From Berberis thunbergii (Eukaryota; Streptophyta; Magnoliopsida; Ranunculales; Berberidaceae), in NCBI GenBank assembly GCA_003290165.1, contig QNQO01002100.1, forward strand, positions 1 to 64,000: 64,000 bases of DNA, in the 5' to 3' direction. The position numbers and the translations under genes are program-made. Positions 30,843-43,684 of the stretch are shown piece after piece (within the stretch, counting starts at the first letter, position 1; each line of letters begins with the position of its first letter). The notes beneath the pieces were generated by a model. That model searched no databases, was not told where the DNA came from, and worked only from the letters and a program-made list of their open reading frames with translations.

Positions 30843-33036
30843 TGATGATACATCAAAGTGGCCTCTCTTCTACATTATATACTTGTCATGATGATCTCAA
30901 GAAAAAACAGGTTCAAGCATCAGTCCAACACTGATCCGGCCCAAGCGGTTCCAAGCCCGCACAATGCAATCTTCCAAATGGATCCAAATCATTACAACAT
31001 GTTAAGCCCACCCGTTTCACTACTATCCCTAATACCCATAAGCTCCGCAACTAAGGCAAGTATATCGGGGATCAGCTTCGGACAGACTAGACAACAATAC
31101 TTTGCTTCCAACTAGGAAGCAAATGCTAGAGTATACGTTGCACACGAAAACTTCTATCTATGGATAACACTCTGATTGAGAATTATCTCCCGTGTATCTA
31201 GGAGCACAAGTCTAATAGGGAAACTTCCATTTATAGCAGAACTCCTAATTAGAGAAGGATTTTCATGAAGATCTTCTTCCCTAAACTACGACACTGATGG
31301 CATGGCCGAACCATGACTTCAGCACTATAAATAAGACATGAGGTTGGTAAGCTAAGGTATTGATTACGCCCAAATATTACACGCAGTCAATTGCAGTAAA
31401 GATTGGGGTGTCGATCCCACGAGGAAAAGCGAAAACAAGGTCAAGGAAGAAAAAAAAACTACGCGAAACTAAATGTAAGAAATTCTAGCAATTTTAAAAT
31501 GTGAAATTAAATTAGAAATCAAGTTTAGAGAAATCACAAGGTTCCAAGAATTTCTCCTAGATTTCACGTGCCAACTAGTATTGATTCGCTATGATGACTC
31601 GATTACGTGTTTCACATCCCAAACAATATAATCGGAAAAATAGTCTTTAATGCATTAATATATCCTAATGTAAATGGATTTTAGATTTCACTTTTTCTAG
31701 AAAGCACAAAGGTTGGTCATATGTGATATCCTAAATTTACGATATATCCGGAGACAATAACGTAATAAAAGATGATCACATATAACTAACCTACCGGAAT
31801 CAATTGATCCTTAAAAATTCCACACATAAGAAAAGCGTGACTAAACTTATATGGAGAAGAAAAAGACAATCATTGGAATAATAATCTACGAAGAAATTTA
31901 TGAAATATTTGTCACTAAAATAACATAAATTCCTATGTGAAATAAAAGTGAAAATTATAAACACCATTATTCATCGTGAAAGCATAAAACGAATCAAACA
32001 CCAATTAAGTGCGTTACATCAAGGAGTTCACCTCTTCCCCTTGCGTGGAGTTTAGTGACGCATGGTGAAGGTGATGACAGCAACAACGGTGTAGAGCTTC
32101 ATTGGCATGGCAGCGCGTGGTGGATTAGCGATGCACTCCCTGCTCCTGCGCACTCTCTGTTGATGCGTTCCCTGCTGCTGGTGCATTCTGGACAGCGTTG
32201 CTGCGTTGTCGCCTGCTGCCCCCTCTGTTGCTGCCGCTGCGTTTTTGTTCCAGCGCCAAAACTCTACTTCGTTTCTTTTGTCTATCTTTGTGTTAAAAAG
32301 AAAACAACCACTCCTCCTATTGGTTCCCCAATTTAGAAATCAAATCTCAATTGTAAACCAAAAAGGGTTGTTGTATTTGTGTTAAAAAGAAACCAAACTT
32401 CTCATTGGTTCCCCAATTGGAAAACAAAACAACTTCTAAAACAAAAGACTATCCTCTCTCTTACTGTTGATATTATGGTTAAAAGAAAACCCTTATTGGG
32501 CCTAATTGGAAACCCAATGCCCAATACAAATGGAAAAACCCTATCCAATTTGGAAGCCCAATTTGCAAACAAAAGAGTCCAACCCCTTGAAAGGTGGGTT
32601 TGGCTATGTTCATCCATACTACTTATTTGTTCAACCAAAATTCAAAACTAATTTTTTTTTCTTTGGTTCTCTTAATCTTTGGCTTGAGTGTCTCCCGCTC
32701 CACTTCGTCAATTTGTCTATGAATTTTCAAATTCGCTACGCTAACGCACTTTTGTTATTCAAACTTCAAATCCCACAAAAATAAAATAATTAAACTAAAA
32801 TACACTATTTGAAACACTAACAAATATAAATTAGGAGGTATATTATGTAATACATATGTAAACATCAGGGACGCTACAAATTCCTTGTTTACAACGTTTC
32901 GCCTTCCTTAGATCCTTGTCTGACTTTAGCATCGAAGTGCCATCGGCCACCACAATAGTTGTTTGTGGCTCACGTGCGTTCCTTGTGCAGGTTAGCAGGT
33001 CAAGGTTAAAGCAAAGAGTGAAAATTGACTGCATCA
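30843..33036 (+). repeat. 5' LTR of the Tat element, split by a solo LTR
   Basis: Left part 30843-31360 and right part 32868-33036. Without the insertion the LTR is close to 680 bp, agreeing with the 678-bp 3' LTR. It starts TGATGATACATC and ends GACTGCATCA. Confidence 0.9.
31361..32867. mobile_element. Solo LTR of an Athila-type element
   Basis: It starts TGATTACGCCCAAA and ends AAACATCA (1507 bp). It matches the LTR at 37130-38936 over its start (GTCGATCCCACGAGG) and end (TATAAATTA...GTATATT). The flanks GGTAT and GGGAC each differ by one base from GGTAC, the sequence at the same place in the uninterrupted 3' LTR (near 55100), so a 5-bp duplication has mutated once on each side. It arose by LTR-LTR recombination. 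Confidence 0.85.
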
Positions 33037-33056
33037 ATTTGGCGTCGTTCAAGAGG
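33037..33056 (+). other. Tat primer-binding site region
   Basis: ATTTGGCGTCGTTCAAGAGG follows the 5' LTR end directly. The TTTGGCG start is typical of Tat-lineage primer sites; the complementary tRNA is not certain by eye. Confidence 0.5.
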
Positions 33057-33199
33057 AATGAAAAAGTTTCTAACCAATCACTAGCATCATCTCTCTTCAG
33101 AATACAAAAAGATGGTGACCACGAGATCACGAATCCATGGAGAACAAGCGGACAAGTCAAATGCTCAGATTGGTACTATACCATCGCTTTCTGCGGAGG

Positions 33200-34600
33200 C
33201 AGTGATGCACGGGTAACAGGCTCACACCCCCCTCCCCGCCACCCTATTATAGATTTGTTGTCGTCACAAATACAACAAATCACTAAAGCAGTGGAGGATC
33301 TCATATAGCAGAACCCTCCATCTGCCAATGGAGATCAGGAGCAGCACATGCCCCAATCTTCAGAAGGTGACAGAGAGCATGCACAGAAGAGTCAAGCCCC
33401 TGCTAGTTCTCATTGGATTAGAGGAGGTGGCGTAGTTAATGCGAACCCGACCTTCAAGGTAGACAAGCTTGCCCCGCAGAACCCCCACCGCCAAGGGGTC
33501 ACGACCCAGACGTGTTATGCGGCCTCTATGTTCCACCGTTCGTGGACCGTATCGTGAATGAGGCTCTCCCAAATAAGTTCACACCTCGAAAACTCGATTT
33601 CTATGACGGGACCACCAACCCGTTCGATCACTTGCGCCATTACCATCATGTGATGGCGCTCAAAGAAGGTTTCGAGTTGGTGATGTGCAGAACATTCTCT
33701 ACCAACCTAAAGAAGTCAGTATTGACATGGTTCCACAACCTCCCCCAAAGTCGATTGACTCATTCAAGACGTTGGCCAAGGAATTCCTAACGCACTTTGT
33801 CGAAAGCTAGCTGATCAGGAAATGCCCACACTACATACTCTCTCTAAGGAATAAATCTAACGAAACACTAACAGAGTATGTCACGTGCTTCAACGACGAG
33901 CTGATTCTCATTGATGGCTGCAACGATGACATAGCCATGATGGCTTTTACCTCAAGCCTAAGAGAGGGAAAGTTTTACGACTTCCTCACCTTGGAACTCT
34001 GGATATGGCAAAGCTCTTGAACGGTGCCCAGAGGTACATCACCCTAGAAGAGATGAGAACAACGAAGAAGGAAACTGAAGTAGAGAAGAAACCCTTCATT
34101 TCTAGGGACAGGAAGGAGGGAAAAAGGTGAGAGGACGAAGAAAGGAACAAGAAAAAGTGCAACGACAACATGTCGAACCCTGGCCAGGCCAGACCAGAGA
34201 AAGCTTACAACTATGTTGGATCCAGATCCATGACCCCCTCAATTCTAGCTTATCGGATGTCCTTAATTCCATGAAAAGTTGGAAAGATCTGAAGTGGAGC
34301 GACAACAACACAGGGACCCCCTAAAGCAGCAGAGACCCCTCCAAACGTGACAACAACAAGTATTGCTCATACCACAACGAGGGTGGCCACGACCAACGAC
34401 TGCAAAAGTCTAAGGTATGAGATCGAATACTTGATTCGCAAGAGCAAGCTAAAGGAATTTTTGGGTTCAGAGAAACGACAAGATCAACATAGGGAAAGGG
34501 GAGAGGCAGTCAAGGAGATTGAGAAGGTGACTCCGGGCATAATATATGTCCTTCACGGAGTTAGATTGAATTAAAACCAATCAAACAGGTCCGACAAATA
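33200..34600 (+). pseudogene. Tat Gag remnant
   Basis: Frame 33512-33790 reads PFVDRIVNEALPNKFTPRKL, DGTTNPFDHLRHYHHVMAL, CRTFSTNLKKSVLTWFHNLP: the Retrotrans_gag capsid domain. It continues in other frames with RNKSNETLTEYVTCFNDEL and MMAFTSSLREGKFYDFLT up to about 34000. A zinc-knuckle-like remnant (YCSYHNEGGHD) lies near 34360, and EIEYLIRKSKLKEFLG follows, as in Tat gag. Several frameshifts and a TAG near 33808 break it. Confidence 0.85.
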
Positions 34601-34660
34601 GACTCTAATGAAGATGCAGACGTTTCTCACAGACGAGACATACGCATATACTACTCAAGG

Positions 34661-35230
34661 GTGCAAAGCCCCATCCCCACCTTGACCTTCACAGATAAAG
34701 ACCTCGAAGGTGTCGCACCGCACAATGACACCATTGTCATTTCGGTCTCTATCACAAGGTGGGAGGTGAAAAGGGCCTTGGTAGATACGAAAAGTTCCCT
34801 CAACTTTATGTTCTACAACGTGTTCCATAGTATGGACCCCAAGGAGGAGAACCTAACATCATTCGATTACCCGCTGATTGGATTCAGCGGAGAGAAATGC
34901 TTTCTGATCGGGAAGATAAGGTTAGCAGTGGTGGTAGAAGAGCCACAACTAAGAAATGTCATGTTCTTGGACTTCATGGTGGTGGACGCGCCATCTACCT
35001 ATAACCTCATCCTAAGAAGACTGTTGCTTCACCAGATGGAAGCAGTAGTCTCCACCCTTCACCAGTGCGTCAAGTACACTGTTAACCACTCAGAGGGAAC
35101 AATTCGCGCGGGCCAACCAACAGCACGAGGCTGCCATTATGGTGCACTGAAGCAGATAGAATGTTCCCAAATCCAACTGGAGCCCACAGGGCAAGTTGAA
35201 CATAAGCCAAACCTAGTAACTGTGGAATAG
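34661..35230 (+). pseudogene. Tat aspartic protease, active site altered
   Basis: The 189-residue frame includes TFTDKDLEGVAPHNDTIVIS, VKRALVDTKSSLNFMFYNVF, YPLIGFSGEKCFLIGKIRLA, LDFMVVDAPSTYNLILRR and MEAVVSTLHQCVKY, the usual Tat retropepsin layout. The active-site DTGSS reads DTKSS, so the catalytic loop is damaged. No RT follows within the next 1.9 kb. Confidence 0.85.
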
Positions 35231-36063
35231 TCACTCCACCCACACGAAAACAAAATTACAACATTGGTGGCTAAACTTAGCGGTGGAGAACATTCAAGCA
35301 TCATATGAGCAATCCGCTTTTCAACCCGACAAAGCAAAGAGGTCATTGCAGACGGGAGCACAACTCCACGACTATTAGTCGGCGCAAAAGGAAACTCCCA
35401 CGCAAGGTTTAATTTTCAGCAACCTCAACATCATCAGCGAAACTTGGCAGTTCGCAGAAAGTACTAACGATCCAGGAAGAGCAACGAAATTTACTTCAAG
35501 GCCGGGTCTACCTCTCGCCGCAAACAGTCAGTCTATTCAGTTATTTAGTTTCCTTTCCATAGTCAATGTAGAGTTTTGATTCTTATGAGCTTATGTGATT
35601 TGCAACCATTTAAAAAATAAAAGAGAATTACGCAAAGACACTTTATTGATTACTAGAAAGATGTAACAACGATCGCCCAAAAGCGAGTACAAAAGACTAC
35701 AAACTACAAGCATCTGAATTTGATGTGACATACAGTAAACACTCGCTCAAACAATCTGAATCCAAAAAAAGACCCAGAAGCGACAACAAAGGTTCCAAAA
35801 GTAGAATTCACCTAACGACTCCTCCGAAGAAGATGTCCCACAATCAAGCGTAAATGTGGAAAAAGGGGCTGAAAGGACAAGCACAGCTAATTGCTCCGCC
35901 AAATCACCCCCAAAAAATGGCTCACCAACGACAATGTGGACCTTGCGACGAGTTGTAGACATCTTCAATCCAGCCTCTCGAAGAAGGTAGAAGAGGACAG
36001 ACAAAGATGGTCAGAAGCAACGAGGCAGTTAAGGTCTCACAGTGCTGTCAAGCGAGGACACTT
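35231..36063. other. Tat spacer, no RT domain
   Basis: No plus-strand coding domain is recognised. A minus-strand frame at 36004-35747 has no known motif. RT, RNase H and integrase would be expected here in an autonomous element. Confidence 0.5.
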
Positions 36064-36444
36064 CTATGTGTGATACTCAGGGTGACTCATAGATACCACC
36101 TCCGAAATTAACGACACATTTTCCAACACTTCAATCAGCCCTAAGTTAGCCGAATGGAATGTCTCCCGACATTCAGAGTACCACAAGGTAACACCAAAGC
36201 ATTGGCGAATAAATGACAGACTCATCCCTTGGGAGGGAGTTAGTAATTCTTCTTTGCAATATGAGAAGAAATCACAAGGTCTCAACGAACCAATTGGTTG
36301 CTCACCCAGAGCAGGTGACCATGCATAACAACAAGTCTTATCATGACTCATCGACACAAATGTTAGAACATTCGAAGACTCCAGCGTTGGAGATCTCCCT
36401 TCAGCCTTTGGAAAACCCAACGCGTATTCTTTGAGTAAAATCAT
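36064..36444 (-). other. Unidentified antisense ORF in the Tat spacer
   Basis: A 126-residue open frame: YALGFPKAEGRSPTLESS, then HDKTCCYAWSPALGEQPIGS and CKEELLTPSQGMSLSFIRQ. It looks protein-like rather than low-complexity, but I recognise no family. It is antisense to gag and protease, like the ORF at 51967-54325, and could be a 3' part of such an antisense gene separated by the Athila nest, or chance. Confidence 0.3.
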
Positions 36445-37129
36445 CTAAAGAAGTGCGCTATGTGGAAGATAATGCCTACAACGATGAAAAAAATACCATT
36501 ATATAGACATAGTGGTTCAACAAATAGGCGCTTCAACATTAAGTGTTAGCATTGAATACCATATGGGAAATGATGAGTCGACGATTCCAAAGGAAACCAC
36601 ACAAGACCACTTCATCCAATTAATGATGATGCACACAACCCCATTAATTGAGGGAGTAAGAGATACTCAACCGTCTCACGATCTACATCGTATGCGTGTC
36701 ACCATGCAATCTACGTTGTACATGTAGCATCTTGATTGTATGAAAAATCCTAGCTTTTATTCTATGGGCCCATGGGCTGAGCCCACCATTCAAGCGGTAT
36801 TCTACGACGTGTTTGACACGAGCATTAGAAACCCTACTCACTTTTGACATACATATAACACCTACATATCACCAGTTGATTTAAGGTACTCATGTCTCTT
36901 CAAAAGGAAACTAATTCGCATGATGCCCTCCGCTTGCAAATGTAGGCTCGCATACCAATAACATGTGGAGCCCCTACCTAACAATGACGACGACTTTTGG
37001 TTCATCGCAACTCCTAGTTCGCCCCGCGTAGATGTCGATTGCTTAGGAAGTGAGAGTCTAATTAGCGCTCTTACACTTGGTGACGACGACTCGCTAGGGA
37101 CCGTTAGCCTCTTCGGGGACAATAGTCGC
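36445..37129. other. Tat spacer left of Athila 1
   Basis: No recognised gene. A minus-strand 86-residue frame (37122-36862) has no known motif. Confidence 0.4.
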
Positions 37130-38936
37130 TGATTACGCCCAAACAGTACACGCGGTCAATTGCAGTAAAGAATGGGGTGTCGATCCCACGAGGAAAAATG
37201 ATCTACAAAACAAGGTTAAGAAAAACAAACTATGCGAAACTAAAGTTAAGAAATTCTAACAAATTTAAAATAAATTTAATTTAATGAAAATTCAGTTTGG
37301 AGAAATCACAAGGTTCCAAGAATCCCTCCGAGACTTCACGCGCCAACTAGTATTGATTCGCTATGATGACTCAACTACGTGTTTCACATCCCAAACGACG
37401 TAATCGGAAAAATAATCTTTTAATCATTAATATACCCTAATGTAAATGAATTTTAGATTTCACTTCTTCTAAGAAAACACAAAGGTCTGTCATATGTGAT
37501 ATCCTAAACTTACTATATATCCAGAGACAATATCGTAATAAATGACGATCACATACAACAAACCTATTGGAAACAATTAATTCTTAAACATTCCACACAT
37601 AAGAAAAATGTGACTAAGCTTATATAAAGAAGAAAAGATAATCACCGGAACAATAAAAATCAACGAAGAAATCTATGATATCCTTGTCACTGAAATAACA
37701 TAAATTTCTATATTAAATAAAAGTGAGAATCATTAAATATCATTATTCGTCGTGAAAACTTAAAGCGAATCAATTATTAATTTAGTGCGTTAAATCTAGG
37801 AGTTCACCTCTTCACCTTGCGTGGGGTTTAGTGACTCATGGTGGTGGTGGTCACAACATCAGTAGAGGAGGAATCCATCACTTCTTGTATGTGCACGAAT
37901 CTCGAGAAATTTGCAAATCCCGAGAAATCTCAGCAGTTGCACTATGGTGGTTATCAGCAATGGGCTGAGGTGCGAATAGCAAACTGATTCAAAAATTAGT
38001 TTTTTTCCCGCTTCACAGTCGCGCGGCTCAGCCTTCCTTTCCAGAGCGACACCTCCTGCTCCGCCGCCGCTGCTTCGCTCCTCGCGAGCGTTCTCTCCTC
38101 CCGACCAGCTCCAGTACCTGCAAGAAGACAGAGAGAGGGTGGGGGAATAGGGATAACAACAACAATGCGAAGGAGGACGAGGAACAGGGAGCGAAACAAG
38201 GAGGTGTCCTGTCGCGGTGGTGGTGACTTTAAGAGAGAAAGGCGTGGAGGAAGGAGAGACCGTGGAGAAGAGAGAAAGAGGAAGGAGGGCGGCTGCGAGG
38301 TAAAGGAAAGACAGGGAGGCGCTCTCTGTTTCGCGGCAGTGCTGTGCACGTGGTGGTGGTGGTGGTGCTCGGGTGATGGTGGCTGTGAGAGAGAGAGAGG
38401 GAGATGGTGGTGGCGGCTGTGTTATGGACAGAGAGGATGGTGGTCTGTTTCGGTGGCGAAGTGAAGGAAAGCGTGATCACGGTGGTTAATGACGGTGGCT
38501 GGTTAGTGGCGAGAGACACATGGCTCTCTGTCTCTGCCCCGGTGGAGGTGGTGATGGTGGCTGAAAAAGAGAGAGGAAGTAGAAAACGTGGAAGAGGCCC
38601 TTTAAAGAGGAGAGAACAAAGAAACCTAAATAGGGTTCCCATGTTTCCTTGTTAGGCTGGGCTTAGGTTTCTAGCTTTCTAGGCTTGGGCTTGATTAAAT
38701 TAAGTGGACCTAAGCTTATTTGGGTTAGGTTTAGATATGTGAACCACTATTTTGTACCACCGCTAGAATCAACAAATTAATTATTTCCTCAAATTGTCGC
38801 CTTAATGCGATTTTGTCGTTCACGCGTAAATTCCTACAAAAACATAAAAATGAAATAATTAGAATAAAATATATTAATTGAAGCACTAACATATATAAAT
38901 TAAGGGGTATATTTTGTAATAATTACGTGTATATCA
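37130..38936 (-). repeat. 3' LTR of Athila 1
   Basis: 1807 bp with plus-strand ends TGATTACGCCC and GTATATCA. On the minus strand it is preceded by the polypurine stretch GGTTTGAGGGTATT. It contains a GC-rich block (38000-38650) with simple TGG/GAGA repeats that creates spurious ORFs on both strands. It is related to the solo LTR at 31361. Confidence 0.88.
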
Positions 38937-41096
38937 AATACCCTCAAACCTATATTTTGCTAGTCCTCGAGCAAAACAAAATAAAGAATAAAATCCTAGC
39001 TCACTTTCGTAGGAATCACGGTTGCACTTACCTTAACGTGCAACAAGGCTTTAAACCTCTAGATTACCTCTAGAGGACGAGTTATAGTCTCGTGAGGGTT
39101 TCCAAAAATGCTACCCCCAAACATTACTGACTCAATAAAAAAAAATTATTTTCTAAAAACATAATGCAAAACATATGAACATTCCCTTTTATTTCCCTTA
39201 GAGTATTTTTCTGATTGCTTACAATTCAAGAAAAACAATCAAACTAATAATGTCACAAAAGTATATCAATAGAGTACAATAATTTAATAGTATCTAAAGG
39301 TTAAATGAATTTCATAATCATTCTCAACTCGAAGTGTGTGTGTGAGGAGCCTTATCAACATAACTCTTCATCTCATAGTAAAGATGTGACAAGATAACCT
39401 TTAGAAAATACGCTTCGACCACAAATCTCTCATGTCACTCAGAAATGAAACACTCAGAGATTGGGCACTGAGTTTATATGTGAGGAAATGAATATACTAT
39501 GGAAAATGCAAACGTCTCACATATAATTATCATGAAAAACGGAATTTTCAAATAGTGAAATGAATATGATCTCATGGACCGGAATATTGATTACTTTTGA
39601 GAATGTTGAGTCAAACACCATAGTCCTTGCCTATTCAATCTCCACATCTATTAAGCTAACTTTCACTTAAGATCAATCAGGTCTTTACTAGGTTGTATTG
39701 GGGCTTGGATTATGGCAAACAATAAGGGACAAAAAGGATACAAATATTTCCTGAGAATGGATACACCCTTGAATAAAACACATAGGGCATTGAAGAACAA
39801 ATCAATGTTGTACACCATTAATTTTTTCTTCATTATTTTCTTCTTCAATCGCATTTTTTTTAACATGTTTTCCCCATTGATACAATCCAACACTTTTACT
39901 TCGAGGGTGCATGAAATATCTATTTTTTTTATTTGCCCATTCCATAAACATATCTCACCGTATACATTCTCAGAAAATTGGGTAAGGATAAAATAATAAA
40001 GGTATTACTCCTTGATTGGAGTATGTATTGGAAATGGGGATAACAAAGAAAATGCTATCTAAAGGCTCAAATGGCTGCAAATGGATATTTATTATTGGGT
40101 AGGCTAAAAGGCTAAAAATGGTTTAAAGAAAGAAATGCCTATATCACTTCATAAGTTCTAGTTAGTACTAGAACATCTCAACTAAATAAAACAAGAAGTT
40201 CTAGTGTAAAGATTCAATTTTTATGTCATTCTTTAAGCAATCAATAAGAAAATCAAGAATAATGAGATCATCAACGAAATAGTGTGGACTCAAGAAAAAT
40301 CAGAGTGTAATTAATAACCCTCAAAAAATAAAGAATGGCTCAAAACTCACACGGGTTAAGTCTCCACTATTATTCTAAGGTTTTCTAGTTCAATATCTCA
40401 CTATTCAACTTCAAATCATGTTAACTTGGCTTGTAGTGCGCGAACAGTCGAGTTGAAAAGTCTCACGAAATACATCTAACTTAAGGATAATATCAAATAC
40501 CATGTTTTTCACTATTATAACTATGTGACACGTGTTAGTATGCGTTTTCTCAAAATTAAAGCAACAAAATTATTCTCTAAAATTGAAAAGAACTCAAAAC
40601 AATTTTTTCGCAAATTTTTTTTATTCACCAAGAGTTCGGATTTCAAATGCCTTTTCAAGAAGATCTTACACAAAAATGACTCGGTTTAATTGTAAAATAC
40701 GTTTTAAACTCAAGGATTTGTGAAAATTGCACAAAAAAATCCAATAAACCACACCCCCAAACCTAAACCAAAGATTGTCCTCAATGTATAAAATAATAAT
40801 CATGACAAATCAAAGCAAAAGGAAAAGAGGAGGGTTAGAGTGATATTACTATGGTGAAGACCAATTTCAAATAGACAATGTCTTCACAGTCACCAAAATA
40901 TAAGAAATTCATACCGACGGGAGAAAGGAACATATAGGATGAAGGGCTCCAAGTGACTCCAGTAGCAACACCTAAAATAACCTGAGACACTAAAAGAAAA
41001 ATATAAAAGCAACAACCTAAACTAAACTAAAAAATAATAATAAATGAAAAATAAAAATAAAAATAAAAACCTAAACTAAAGATAGGGTGGGGAACA
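38937..41096 (-). other. Athila 1 spacer between integrase and 3' LTR
   Basis: AT-rich. It starts at the LTR side with the phrase TTGCTAGTCCTCGAGCAAA, which also flanks the Athila 2 LTR. Athila elements often have an extra env-like ORF here; none survives in this copy. Confidence 0.6.
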
Positions 41097-42218
41097 TCAA
41101 ATCAAGTAGATAGGGGCCACTAGATAGATCTCTTCTGGCACCTCTACTCGCTCCACATAGTGCTTCAAACGTTGCCCATTTACTCTAAATACTCTCTCAT
41201 CTGTTGGATCTTCAATTTCTTTGGACCCATTGGGAAAAACTTGTTTTACCATGAATGGGCCCGTCCATCTCGATCTTAGCTTGCCAGGATGAAGATGAAG
41301 GCCTGAGTCATAGAGATAGACTCGTTGGTTGGGCTCGAAATGTTTCCTAAGAATTTGCTTATCATGAGCTGTTTTCATCTTCGCCTTGTATATTCGGGAA
41401 TTGTCATAGGCAACATTCTGCAACTCCTCAATTTCAGCCAAATGAAGTTTCCGCTGAATACCTGCATTATTGAGATCAAAGTTAGTGCTTTTTACGGCCC
41501 AATAAGCGCGATGTTCTAACTCAACAGGTAAATGACATGCTTTTCCATATATAAGTCGATATGGAGACATCCTGAGAATTGTCTTATAAGCGGTACGGTA
41601 AGCCCAAAGTGCATCAGGAAGGCGCAAGGACCAATCCTTCCTATCAGGATTCACCATCTTCTCCAAGATTTGTTTTACTTCTCGATTTGCCAACTCAGCT
41701 TGGCCATTTGTCTGCGGATGATAGGCATTGGCAACCTTGTGATGAACTCCATACTTGCGCATCAAAGCTTTAAAAGAGCGATTACAGAAATGAGTCCCCT
41801 GATCACTAATAATGGCTCGTGGTGTACCGAAACGGGATATAATGTGTTCTTTGATAAACTTGACAACAATGTTGTTGTCATTGTTTCGGCACGCCACAGC
41901 CTCAACCCATTTGGACACATAGTCCACTGCAAGCAAAATATACAAATATCAAAAGGAATGTGAAAAAGGTCCCATAAAATCAATCCCCCAACAATCAAAA
42001 ACCTGAATGACTAGGATGGAGTTAAGGGGCATCATGTGTCTCTGGGACAATGCACCTAACTTCTTGCATCTATCACAAGAACGACAATAATTGTTAGTGT
42101 CCTTAAACAATGTAGGCCAATATAATCCAGACTGTAAAAATTTTGTAGCGGTTTTTTTCATAAAAATGGCCTCCACAAGCTGCACTATGACAAAAATGTA
42201 AGGAACTTTCAATCTCAC
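41097..42218 (-). pseudogene. Athila 1 integrase
   Basis: Frame 42218-41949 has the CC half of the zinc finger (CRSCDRCKKLG) and GIDFMGPF with the first catalytic Asp. Frame 41945-41097 (282 residues) starts [16 protein letters not shown] and has [15 protein letters not shown] (second Asp), [20 protein letters not shown] (Glu) and the C-terminal [19 protein letters not shown]. All three DDE residues are intact. A frame break near 41946 separates the first Asp from the rest. Confidence 0.92.
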
Positions 42219-42239
42219 CTTCAGGGATACAGCGCCTCA

Positions 42240-42871
42240 TGATTTGGTCGGGGCAATACTTATATAGATAAGGATCATCCCAATAAAATTCCTTACCTCG
42301 ACCAAAAATTTGCGCTTATCTTGAGCACTCCATGATGATGGAACTTCGCCGGAAACCAAGTAATTAACAATGTGTGCATAACATGGTACTTGAGTGACGG
42401 CGAATAGGTGTTCACAAGGGAAGTCATCATGGATGGGTGGGCCATTTGCAGAGTCGCTGAACTCCAAACGAGACTTGTGATCCGCCACAACATTCTAGAC
42501 ACCCTTCTTAACCGTTATAGTTAGATCAAATTCCTGCATAAGTAAAATCCATCTAATCAATCTTGCCTTAGCATCCTTTTTAGAAAGAATGAACTTAAGA
42601 GCTGCATGGTCAGTAAAAACAGTGTTAGGTGTACTAATCAAATAAGCACGAAATTATCTAAAGCAAAAACTACAGCAAGCAACTCTTTTTCAGTAGTCGA
42701 ATAATTCTTTTGAGCATCAATAAGTGTTCGACTAGCATAGTAAACAACAAATGGCTTCCCTTCCCTTCGTCGCTCCAAGACTGCCCCCACAGCATAATTT
42801 CTTGCATCACACATTATCTCAAATGGTGAAGTCCAATCTGGTGGTTGCATGATGGGGGCAGAAGTGAGCAT
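42240..42871 (-). pseudogene. Athila 1 RNase H and RNase H-integrase linker
   Basis: Frame 42871-42638 has PPDWTSPFEIMCDARNYAVGAVL, YYASRTLIDAQKNYSTTEKELLAVVFAL. The Asp of MCDA and Glu of EKEL match RNase H catalytic positions. After stops the linker continues as ADHKSRLEFSDSANGPPIHDDFP and YAHIVNYLVSGEVPSSWSAQDKRKF (42488-42237), typical of Athila. Confidence 0.88.
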
Positions 42872-42883
42872 ATCAATAAGTGT

Positions 42884-43684
42884 TCAGAAGGCGTCCTCAC
42901 ACTCTTGTGTCCATTGGAACACAACATCTTTGACCAGGAGGTTGCTTAATGGTCTAGAGATGGTAGAAAATTTTTGCATGAACCTCCTATAAAAACCAGC
43001 GTGCCCTAGAAAGGATCTCACATCCTTGACACTTTTAGGTGTAGGTAGTTTAGAAATCAATTCAATTTTAGCTTTATCGACCTCGATTCCTTTATTAGAA
43101 ACTATGTGTTCCAAAACTATTCCATAGGAAACCATGAAATGACATTTTTCGCAATTAAGCACCAGACCCTTTTCTTCACATCTACTTAAAACAGCCTTCA
43201 AGTGAAGTAAACATGAATCAAAGGAATCACCAAAAACAGTCAAATAATCCATGAAAACTTCCAAATATTTTTCAACCATGTCACTAAAAATAATCATCAT
43301 GCATCGCTGAAAAGTAGTCGGTGCATTACACAAACCAAATGGCATACGCCGAAAAGCAAAAGTACCAAAAGGACATGTGAAAGTAGTCTTATCCTGATCC
43401 TCTAATGCAATCTCAATCTGATAATATCCAGAATACCCATCTAGAAAGCAATAGAAAGAATGACCAGCTACTCGTTTAAGATTTGGTCTATGAATGGAAG
43501 TGGGAAGTGATCCTTGCGGGTGGCAGAATTAAGTTTCCTATAATCAATGCACATGCGCCACCCTGTAACTACCTTAGTAGGAACAATCACCCCCTCATCA
43601 TTAGTCACCACTGTTATTCCCGATTTCTTGGGAACTACTTGAGTTGGACTAATCCACTTGCAATCAGAGATGGGATAAATGATG
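42884..43684 (-). pseudogene. Athila 1 reverse transcriptase, truncated by Athila 2
   Basis: It begins at IIYPISDCKWISPTQVVPKK next to the Athila 2 LTR. It continues with GWRMCIDYRKLNSATRKDHFPLPFIDQ, then in a second frame MPFGLCNAPTTFQRCMM, the active-site block EVFMDYLTVFGDSF, and VKDVRSFLGHAGFYRRFMQKFS. The second Asp of the xxDD box is Tyr (FMDY), so the enzyme is inactive. The frames are broken between 43468 and 43345. Confidence 0.9.

Larger units (their letters stand above)
37130..43684 (-). mobile_element. Athila 1: 5'-truncated Ty3/gypsy element
   Basis: On the minus strand: RT (43684-42884), RNase H (42871-42240), integrase (42218-41097), a 2.1-kb non-coding spacer, polypurine tract and 3' LTR (38936-37130). 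It has no chromodomain and shows the Athila-type integrase tail ([12 protein letters not shown]). RT is cut at its N-terminus exactly where the LTR of Athila 2 begins. Gag, protease and the 5' LTR are not found beyond Athila 2, so the right half has been deleted. Confidence 0.88.

Noticed and set aside
38165..38655. Overlapping ORFs of 83-137 residues rich in Arg/Gly or Ser/Thr
   Set aside because: They lie in the low-complexity GC-rich block of the Athila 1 LTR and occur on both strands at once.
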